Shown: positions 1 to 4,285 of the stretch, in pieces
Layout of the letters: every line of letters starts with the position of its first letter
Position numbering within the stretch: position 1 is the stretch's first letter
From: Chloroflexota bacterium
GTDB lineage: Bacteria > Desulfobacterota > Desulfuromonadia > Desulfuromonadales > Geopsychrobacteraceae
Direction of reading: 5' to 3'
DNA length: 5,923 bases
NCBI GenBank assembly: GCA_015222355.1
Contig: JADFVC010000286.1
Span: 1-5,923 of the forward strand
Notes under the pieces: generated by a model
The model's database searches: none
Seen by the model: the letters and a program-made list of their open reading frames with translations, nothing else
What the model was told of the DNA's origin: nothing
Made by a program: the position numbers and the translations under genes

Positions 1-1
1 A

Positions 2-38
2 CCGGGACAGCCCCCGATGGTACTGGGGACAGTCCCGG
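2..38. repeat. REP-like imperfect palindrome with GGGACAG(T/C)CCC motifs
   Basis: CCGGGAC at 2-8 pairs perfectly with GTCCCGG at 32-38. Inside this, CCCC at 12-15 pairs with GGGG at 25-28, leaving a 9-base loop. The core GGGACAGYCCC occurs twice, at 4-14 and 26-36. Motifs of this kind are known as extragenic palindromes in Geobacter-like and other bacteria, often near REP-associated (Y1/IS200-like) tyrosine transposases. No transposase is visible here, and the element may continue past the left edge. Confidence 0.5.
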
Positions 39-80
39 CTTTACTCCCAGCGTACAAAAGCCCTTAAACTAGCGCCATTC

Positions 81-111
81 CCACTTGTCCCATAAAAGAA
101 GGGAGAAGTGG
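81..111. repeat. Intergenic hairpin, possible factor-dependent terminator
   Basis: Bases 81-91 pair with 101-111: ten base pairs interrupted by one G-G mismatch, with a 9-base A-rich loop. Neither side is followed by a T-run, so it is not a classical intrinsic terminator. It lies downstream of the lipoprotein gene on the minus strand and could protect the mRNA 3' end. Apart from the hairpins, I see nothing gene-like in 1-198. Confidence 0.35.
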
Positions 112-147
112 CCACTAAGCATATCAATCGGTTAAGCTGATTTCGTT

Positions 148-192
148 TCCATCCGGAAACTCCGGGTGGAAACCGGCAGGCTTCCGGACGGA
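148..192 (-). terminator. Weak hairpin downstream of the lipoprotein gene
   Basis: TCCATCCGGAA (148-158) and TTCCGGACGGA (182-192) form an 11-position stem with one G-U type mismatch and a 23-base loop. It begins 7 bases after the lipoprotein stop codon. No U-tract follows on the minus strand, so a role in ending or stabilising the gluQRS-lipoprotein transcript is only an inference from position. Confidence 0.3.
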
Positions 193-198
193 TACAAG

Positions 199-966
199 TT
201 AGTCGAACAGGCTCGGGCTGATCCCGGAAACAATCCGATCAAAAAGCTTATCGTAAGTTTCCGGCAGGCCGATCTGCTCTCGGTCGCTAGGCCGCGCCTC
301 CAGCGCCTTCTCAATCCCAAACCAGCTGATATTTTTCACCTGGACCAAATCGGTTTGATTGTAATAAGCCTCATCAAAATCAGGGTACTGCAACATGAGA
401 ACGCGATAGCTGTCGAGATCTGTCAACCGCCAAAGCACCTGGCCATCCCGATCAATCACCACCGCCGTCGCCAGAATGTCATTGTATCTGGTTTTCAATG
501 TTTCCAGCAAAGTTCGCGAGCGGCGCGTTTCCTCAACCTGGGCTCCGGAAAATACCACCACCAACAAGGCATCAACGACATTCCGCTGGGTCAACTCGGC
601 GACCGATTCAGGATTAAACAGATAGCCCCGGGGACGCCCGTCTTCGTCTCGGGATTCTTCTCCGGAAAGTAAAGAAAGGGCAATCAGGTCAGTGCTGCCC
701 GGCAAGACTCTGACATCGAAATACCCTTTCTTTTTCCTCAACCGCTCGACAAGAATCTCATGTTTGCCCAGCACCGAACGGGTCAGCAAGTCATATAATG
801 CCTCTTTCTGCGGATGTTCCAGAGCCCCGGCACGATCAATCAGAACCGGCAAAACTCCCAAAACCTGAACCCTGGACTGATATTCCTGCTTCGAAATCGA
901 ATATTTCCCCCAACTGCAACCACTGAACAACAGAACCAGTATTGCCAAACATAGCCATCTTTGCAT
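199..966 (-). CDS. Putative lipoprotein of unknown function
   Basis: A 255-residue protein with a lipoprotein signal peptide: residues 1-16 are a short basic start (MQR) and a hydrophobic run, ending in the lipobox LFSGC with the acylated cysteine at 17. Position +2 after Cys is Ser, so sorting to the outer membrane is plausible. The mature part has alternating beta/alpha character: a hydrophobic strand LGVLPVLIDR near 36-45, another (ALLVVVFSG) near 133-141, and ATAVVIDRDGQVLWRL near 166-181. The pattern recalls small CsgG/LpoB-like periplasmic folds, but I do not recognise the family. The start at 966 is chosen over an ATG at 993 because GGAGG (972-976 on the plus strand) sits 5 bases upstream and the lipobox then falls at the usual distance. 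The gene follows gluQRS on the same strand after 75 bases, so it is probably co-transcribed. Confidence 0.85.
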   Translation of the reverse strand: MQRWLCLAILVLLFSGCSWGKYSISKQEYQSRVQVLGVLPVLIDRAGALEHPQKEALYDLLTRSVLGKHEILVERLRKKKGYFDVRVLPGSTDLIALSLLSGEESRDEDGRPRGYLFNPESVAELTQRNVVDALLVVVFSGAQVEETRRSRTLLETLKTRYNDILATAVVIDRDGQVLWRLTDLDSYRVLMLQYPDFDEAYYNQTDLVQVKNISWFGIEKALEARPSDREQIGLPETYDKLFDRIVSGISPSLFD

Positions 967-1041
967 AACAACCTCCGACGTATTATAAAACACACTGCAC
1001 TTATCGCCGCCAAGTGAGTGTACCTCATGACAGAATGTTTG

Positions 1042-1983
1042 TCAGAATTCCGGTACGGGTCGCGCAGCAGTCGGCACTCTGTCAACACAGAAATTTACCA
1101 CCCCCCAGGCAAGCAATTCTGCCGGGGAGGCATCTTTTATAGCTGCCGGCGGGTTCTGCCCCAAAAAATTCAGCGCCTGCCAGAGTGCCCGACCGCCGTT
1201 TTCGGATGTTATCAAACCAAATCTCCCGTGCCGCTTGCTCAATTTTTTCGCATTATTTCCCAGTGCCAGGGGCAGATGGCAATACTCTATCGCTGCCTGC
1301 TGCAAGCAGCGATAGAGAAAGATCTGCCGCGGCGTCGATGACAGGAGATCGGCACCGCGCACAACCTGAGTCACACCTGAATCAAGGTCATCCACAACCA
1401 CTGCGAGTTGATAGGCAAAAAGACCATCGGCGCGGCGCAGAGCAAAATCACCAACGGCCCGCTGCAGGTTTTGCGACTGCCGGCCGAAAACCCCATCAGA
1501 GTAACTGACAACCTCATCCGGAACCTGTAGCCTGATGGCACGTTCTTGCCGATTGCCAATCGGACCCTTTCGGCAGGTCCCCGGATAGACCGGTCCTTCT
1601 TCACCTGTATGTGGCGCGCTGGCAAGGATTTCACGTCGAGAACAACTACAGGCAAAAACCAGATTCTGCTCATGCAATTGCTGTAAAATCTGCCGGTAGC
1701 GCTCGGTCCGCTGACTCTGGTAAACAACCTGGCCGTCCCACTCAAATCCGAGCTTTTCCAACAACAGCAGCATTGCATCTGCCGCACCGGGGACCACACG
1801 TGGCGGATCAAGATCTTCTATTCTCAGCAACCAACGCCCTTGAGCCTTACGCGCCAGCAGATAGCTGCCGACGGCCGCAACCAATGAACCGAAATGCAAG
1901 GGACCGGTCGGACTCGGGGCAAAACGACCGACAATCGAATGCTGCCTATTACTCTGCATGATAGTTTGTTGCGTCATCATCAT
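1042..1983 (-). CDS. gluQRS: tRNA glutamyl-Q(34) synthetase GluQRS
   Basis: A paralogue of the glutamyl-tRNA synthetase catalytic domain lacking the anticodon-binding domain. The family activates glutamate and attaches it to the queuosine base at position 34 of tRNA-Asp in the cytoplasm. Visible marks, numbered from the first ATG, are GRFAPSPTGPLHFGSL at 19-34 (HIGH-type motif), the RIEDLDPPR segment at 54-62, a zinc-type site CSC (112-114) with YPGTC (133-137), and KLSKR at 247-251 in place of KMSKS. The length of 313 aa (305 from the internal ATG) is close to the roughly 300 aa typical of the family. The start is uncertain. Three consecutive ATG codons open the frame at 1983, and another ATG lies at 1959, still 10 residues before GRFAPSPTG. 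None has a Shine-Dalgarno, and a promoter-like sequence would place transcription at about 1982. The gene is divergent from the Rrf2 regulator and followed by the lipoprotein gene. Confidence 0.95.
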   Translation of the reverse strand: MMMTQQTIMQSNRQHSIVGRFAPSPTGPLHFGSLVAAVGSYLLARKAQGRWLLRIEDLDPPRVVPGAADAMLLLLEKLGFEWDGQVVYQSQRTERYRQILQQLHEQNLVFACSCSRREILASAPHTGEEGPVYPGTCRKGPIGNRQERAIRLQVPDEVVSYSDGVFGRQSQNLQRAVGDFALRRADGLFAYQLAVVVDDLDSGVTQVVRGADLLSSTPRQIFLYRCLQQAAIEYCHLPLALGNNAKKLSKRHGRFGLITSENGGRALWQALNFLGQNPPAAIKDASPAELLAWGVVNFCVDRVPTAARPVPEF

Positions 1984-1988
1984 TGTTG

Positions 1989-2017
1989 ATGATGCAGGCA
2001 GACGAAATTGCTGTCAA
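1989..2017 (-). promoter_or_regulatory. Candidate sigma-70 promoter of gluQRS
   Basis: On the minus strand a perfect TTGACA (2017-2012) is followed after 17 bases by CATCAT (1994-1989), which matches TATAAT at four of six positions. The expected transcription start is near 1982, right at the triple ATG of gluQRS. That would mean a leaderless message or use of the ATG at 1959. This is sequence inspection only. Confidence 0.45.
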
Positions 2018-2036
2018 GAGAACAGTAAAGAGTCCA

Positions 2037-2065
2037 TTGACAAGCACTCGGCTTCCGTGTATTCC
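2037..2065 (+). promoter_or_regulatory. Candidate sigma-70 promoter of the Rrf2 regulator gene
   Basis: A perfect TTGACA at 2037-2042 is followed after 17 bases by TATTCC (2060-2065), a poor -10 box. A weak -10 fits a promoter under transcriptional control. The -35 box lies about 20 bases from the oppositely oriented -35 box assigned to gluQRS, so the two promoters would be back to back. Confidence 0.4.
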
Positions 2066-2086
2066 TGACCGGACAAGTTTAGTCAG
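2065..2086. promoter_or_regulatory. Dyad, candidate Rrf2 autoregulatory operator
   Basis: The arms CTGAC (2065-2069) and GTCAG (2082-2086), plus inner AC (2073-2074) and GT (2077-2078), are symmetric about 2075.5: seven matched pairs over 22 bp. The dyad starts at the last base of the putative -10 box, overlaps the expected transcription start and ends 5 bases before the ribosome binding site. A dimeric Rrf2 protein bound here could repress its own gene, as many family members do. Binding is inferred. Confidence 0.4.
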
Positions 2087-2102
2087 CTATCGGAGGCACA
2101 AC

Positions 2103-2531
2103 GTGGTTATCACACGAGCAACGGAATATGCAATAAGAACAGTGGTTTTTCTGGCACAACAGCCGAAGGATGAAATCGTTCTAAAAAAAGATATCTGCCG
2201 CACTCAGGACGTTACCCCGGCATTTCTAACGAAAATTCTGCAACCGCTTATCAAAGCCGGGATCGTCAGCTCGCAACGAGGAGTCGGCGGCGGATTTTTG
2301 TTGGCAAAAGATCCCGGTGAAATCACCCTGCTCGACATTTTCCAGGCGGAAGAAGGACAGCTCAAGCTGAATTACTGCCTGCTCGATAGTGAGGCCTGTC
2401 ACCGGGACAGCTACTGCTCTGTACACGAAGTCTGGCATGAAGCCCAAAACAAAATGATCCGGGTGTTGACAAAATATAACATTACCGAACTGGTCCGCCG
2501 GGAAAAAGAAAACCTGAAAAACAGCAACTGA
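2103..2531 (+). CDS. Rrf2-family transcriptional regulator, probable Fe-S type
   Basis: A 142-residue DNA-binding regulator of the IscR/NsrR/CymR superfamily. The N-terminal VITRATEYAIRTVVFLAQQP (2-21) is the family signature; the winged helix follows through about 65, with the recognition helix around TPAFLTKILQPLIKAG (38-53) and the wing at QRGVGGGFLLAK (58-69). Cys92, Cys99, Cys105 and His108 sit where IscR carries its [2Fe-2S] ligands (Cys92, Cys98, Cys104, His107 in E. coli), so iron, redox or NO sensing is likely. The GTG start at 2103 is chosen over an ATG at 1983: GGAGG at 2092-2096 lies 6 bases upstream, and the protein then begins exactly where the family does. The upstream ATG would add 40 unrelated residues across the promoter region. 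No isc, suf or nitrosative-stress gene lies nearby, so its target cannot be read from context. Confidence 0.92.
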   Translation: MVITRATEYAIRTVVFLAQQPKDEIVLKKDICRTQDVTPAFLTKILQPLIKAGIVSSQRGVGGGFLLAKDPGEITLLDIFQAEEGQLKLNYCLLDSEACHRDSYCSVHEVWHEAQNKMIRVLTKYNITELVRREKENLKNSN

Positions 2532-2558
2532 TTTGTCACAAAATAGCAGTAAACACCA

Positions 2559-2585
2559 GAGGCCGTGGGAATCTCCCGCGGCCTC
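2559..2585 (+). terminator. Strong hairpin between convergent genes
   Basis: GAGGCCG-T-GGGA (2559-2570) pairs with TCCC-G-CGGCCTC (2574-2585), giving 12 pairs including one G-T, around a 3-base loop. Flanking AACA (2552-2555) and TGTT (2589-2592) can extend it across an internal loop. It begins 28 bases after the Rrf2 stop codon. The plus-strand tail (CGCTGTTGT) is only modestly T-rich, so efficiency is uncertain; it may act in both directions. Confidence 0.55.
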
Positions 2586-2599
2586 CGCTGTTGTCCGGC

Positions 2600-2642
2600 A
2601 AAAAAATACCCTGGAGACCAGGAGGGATTAGGTCGTCCAGGG
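2600..2642 (-). terminator. Rho-independent terminator for amt and/or an sRNA
   Basis: On the minus strand, CCCTGGA (2642-2636) and GACC (2634-2631) pair with GGTC (2619-2616) and TCCAGGG (2615-2609), with one bulged base at 2635 and an 11-base loop. The stem is followed directly by TATTTTTTT (2608-2600). This is a textbook intrinsic terminator and the natural end of minus-strand transcription from amt, whose stop lies 94 bases upstream. Confidence 0.85.
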
Positions 2643-2683
2643 CAATGCAGGAGGCTGCCACCGCCTCCCGTAACTTGGTCTTT
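2600..2683 (-). ncRNA. Candidate small RNA downstream of amt
   Basis: A promoter-like sequence (TTGACA, 16 bases, TAAACT) predicts a minus-strand transcript of about 80 nt starting near 2683 and ending at the terminator U-tract. The RNA would have a first hairpin with stem GGAGGC/GCCTCC (2668-2650), a short linker, and the terminator hairpin whose loop reads UAAUCCCUCCU. C-rich loops of this kind can pair with Shine-Dalgarno sequences and occur in known bacterial regulatory RNAs. I do not recognise it as a known family. It could equally be just the 3' untranslated region of amt. Confidence 0.35.
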
Positions 2684-2689
2684 TCCCCC

Positions 2690-2717
2690 AGTTTACCCCC
2701 CACTTGACGACTGTCAA
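2690..2717 (-). promoter_or_regulatory. Candidate promoter within the amt 3' region
   Basis: On the minus strand a perfect TTGACA (2717-2712) is followed after 16 bases by TAAACT (2695-2690), four of six matches to TATAAT. It begins 19 bases after the amt stop codon and points at the hairpin pair and terminator, with no open reading frame following. Confidence 0.4.
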
Positions 2718-2735
2718 ATCGGATACCAATTAATT

Positions 2736-3950
2736 TCAACTAACGTTCTCCTCGGGATAAGCATTGATGTGATGAACACTCAGGTCAGCCCCGTTAAACT
2801 CCAGCTCCTCCTCAAGTCGGAAACCACTCACAGTATCGATAATTTTATAAACAACGAAGCCGGTGACAACAGCATAAACCACCGCCAACAGGCTCCCGGC
2901 AAGCTGCGACATAAAAGAAACACCACCCAGGCCGCCAAGTGTCGTAGAACCAAAAATACCGGCGGCAAGACCTCCCCAGCTTCCGACCACTCCGTGTAGC
3001 GGCCAGACACCGAGGACATCATCAATCTGCAATTTTTCCTGCTCAATCTGGAAACCGTAAACAAAAAGCAGTGAACCGATCCCGCCGATAAAGAAAGCCC
3101 CGATTGGATGTACCAGATCAGAACCTGCACAGATGGCAATCAGCCCGGCTAAGGCACCGTTATGGACAAAACCCGGGTCGTTTTTACTCGCCACCAAGGC
3201 AAACAGAACCCCACCAACCATCGCCAGCAGTGAGTTGACCGCGACCAGCCCGGAGATACCCCCCAGAGACTGGGCACTCATAACGTTGAAACCGAACCAG
3301 CCGACCGCCAGTATCCAGCTCCCCAACGCCAAAAAAGGAATATTACTGATCGGAATCGCCTGGCTGCGACCACGGACAAAGCGCCCCATGCGTGGCCCGA
3401 GAATCAGCACGGCAGGAAGTGCCAGCCAGCCACCCATAGAATGAACAACGACGCTGCCGGCAAAATCATGAAACTGGGCACCAAAGGTCGCTGCGAAAAA
3501 ACCCTGCAGACCGGCGCTGTTCTGACCCCAGATAATCGACTCAAAAATCGGATAGGAGATACCGACAAAGACAGCTCCGGCAAAAACTTGTGGCCAGAAC
3601 TTAGCCCGTTCGGCTATGCCACCGGAAATAATCGCCGGGATACAGGCAGCAAAGCAGAGCAGAAAGAAAAAACGCACCAGCTCATAACCTTGATTCGCCC
3701 CCATCAACTCGGATGCCGGCAACAAAAAATGGACTCCATAGGAAATCGGATAGCCGATCAAAAAATAAACAACCGTGGAAACCGACCAGTCGGAAAGGAT
3801 TTTGACAAAGGCATTAACCTGATTTTTACGCCGGACGGTACCAACCTCCAGAAATGCGAATCCGGCGTGCATAGCAAAAACCATCACAGCCCCAAGCAGC
3901 AGGAACAGGACATCTCCGCCACGCTGTAATGTAACAAGTGATGTTTCCAT
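2736..3950 (-). CDS. amt: Ammonium transporter (Amt family)
   Basis: A 404-residue inner-membrane channel of the Amt/Mep/Rh family, which conducts ammonium as trimers. Eleven membrane segments are expected and the length is normal. Residues that can be matched to E. coli AmtB include Phe100 (Phe107 of the periplasmic gate), Trp141 (Trp148 binding site), Asp162 in FHDFAG, the pore twin histidines His170 (VVVHSMGG) and His319 (PLHGVVGSWGG), and Phe219 in GWFGFN. The cytoplasmic tail GFRLEEELEFNGADLSVHH (376-394) has the conserved region that couples to GlnK-type PII proteins. The start is ATG 3950: GGAGG lies 8 bases upstream, while an in-frame TTG at 3956 is too close to it. There is no AmtB-style signal peptide. 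No glnK lies next to it in the window, although the pair is common elsewhere. A sigma-54-like promoter precedes it and an intrinsic terminator follows, so it appears monocistronic. Confidence 0.97.
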   Translation of the reverse strand: METSLVTLQRGGDVLFLLLGAVMVFAMHAGFAFLEVGTVRRKNQVNAFVKILSDWSVSTVVYFLIGYPISYGVHFLLPASELMGANQGYELVRFFFLLCFAACIPAIISGGIAERAKFWPQVFAGAVFVGISYPIFESIIWGQNSAGLQGFFAATFGAQFHDFAGSVVVHSMGGWLALPAVLILGPRMGRFVRGRSQAIPISNIPFLALGSWILAVGWFGFNVMSAQSLGGISGLVAVNSLLAMVGGVLFALVASKNDPGFVHNGALAGLIAICAGSDLVHPIGAFFIGGIGSLLFVYGFQIEQEKLQIDDVLGVWPLHGVVGSWGGLAAGIFGSTTLGGLGGVSFMSQLAGSLLAVVYAVVTGFVVYKIIDTVSGFRLEEELEFNGADLSVHHINAYPEENVS

Positions 3951-3982
3951 CAGCAAAACCTCCTCGTTTCAGAATTATCAAC

Positions 3983-3996
3983 AACGCCATTGCGTT
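3983..3996. repeat. Small inverted repeat in the amt leader
   Basis: AACGC (3983-3987) and GCGTT (3992-3996) around a 4-base loop form a short perfect hairpin about 33 bases upstream of the amt start codon. It may be a leader hairpin or an operator half-pair; no function can be assigned. Confidence 0.25.
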
Positions 3997-4015
3997 ACGA
4001 TTGAGGAAGGTCTTG

Positions 4016-4031
4016 TACAATTGCCATGCCA
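4016..4031 (-). promoter_or_regulatory. Sigma-54-like (-24/-12) promoter of amt
   Basis: The minus strand reads TGGCATG-GCAA-TTGTA, against the sigma-54 consensus TGGCACG-N4-TTGCA. GG is followed by exactly ten bases and then GT where GC is usual. The start would be about 4006, leaving a 56-base leader before the amt ATG. Nitrogen-regulated amt genes often use sigma-54 with NtrC, which fits. The changed -12 dinucleotide is a real weakness. Confidence 0.45.
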
Positions 4032-4036
4032 GATAA

Positions 4037-4062
4037 GAAGACCACTTTAAATACAGGTCTTC
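4037..4062. promoter_or_regulatory. 26-bp dyad upstream of the amt promoter
   Basis: GAAGACC (4037-4043) and GGTCTTC (4056-4062) are perfect inverted copies separated by 12 AT-rich bases. The centre lies about 43 bases upstream of the predicted amt transcription start. The architecture suits a dimeric regulator, but I do not recognise the site. Confidence 0.35.
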
Positions 4063-4122
4063 ATGGCTGTTCTCCCACCAGTTCTGCACATCATTCAAGC
4101 AGCCTTGCCTGTTTTCATATCG

Positions 4123-4148
4123 CCAGGAGGGTGTCGACACCCTCCTGG
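4123..4148. repeat. Perfect 26-bp palindrome
   Basis: CCAGGAGGGTGTC (4123-4135) is followed immediately by its exact reverse complement (4136-4148), with no spacer; a G-T and a C-G pair extend it to 4121-4150. No T-run follows on either side, so it is not a simple terminator. It lies about 130 bases upstream of the predicted amt start and about 90 upstream of the predicted chemoreceptor start. It could be a high-affinity operator or activator site, a cruciform, or one copy of a dispersed repeat. Confidence 0.6.
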
Positions 4149-4190
4149 TGGCACGAGTCTGCGACTGATAATTATGAAGGAAAGCGCTGC

Positions 4191-4219
4191 TTGCAAGTTT
4201 TCCATTAACATTATACAAT
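4191..4219 (+). promoter_or_regulatory. Candidate sigma-70 promoter of the chemoreceptor gene
   Basis: TTGCAA (4191-4196) and TACAAT (4214-4219) are separated by 17 bases, in the AT-rich stretch before the chemoreceptor gene. The -10 box matches five of six consensus positions. The expected start near 4226 leaves a leader of about 60 bases. Confidence 0.5.
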
Positions 4220-4285
4220 TCAAAAATTCTACTTATTGTTCATCATCAATTTCTCTTAAATGAAACATATCCTGACGAGGCGCCA

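Noticed and set aside
982..987. Perfect TATAAT on the minus strand before the lipoprotein gene
   Set aside because: Transcription from it would start inside the ribosome binding site, and there is no -35 box at a suitable distance.
1983..2102. N-terminal 40-residue extension of the Rrf2 protein from the ATG at 1983
   Set aside because: It does not match the family, spans the predicted promoter and operator, and lacks a Shine-Dalgarno; the GTG at 2103 has a good one.
2650..2668. GGAGGC/GCCTCC hairpin as a plus-strand terminator
   Set aside because: The nearest T-run begins 12 bases beyond the stem, so it does not fit an intrinsic terminator; it is described as part of the candidate sRNA.
4150..4164. 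Sigma-54-like box on the plus strand (TGGCACG then TGC) upstream of the chemoreceptor gene
   Set aside because: The distance from GG to GC is nine bases, not the strict ten, and it would give a leader over 100 bases long. The sigma-70-like promoter at 4191-4219 is better.
3826..4218. A 130-codon minus-strand open frame running through the gap into amt
   Set aside because: It has no Shine-Dalgarno, starts in an AT-rich promoter region, passes through the palindrome and overlaps the start of amt in another frame. The tryptophan-rich stretch before amt looks a little protein-like, but there is no support for expression.
4026..4263. Two short plus-strand open frames across the palindrome
   Set aside because: No ribosome binding site and no protein-like composition; they are by-products of the palindrome and promoter region.
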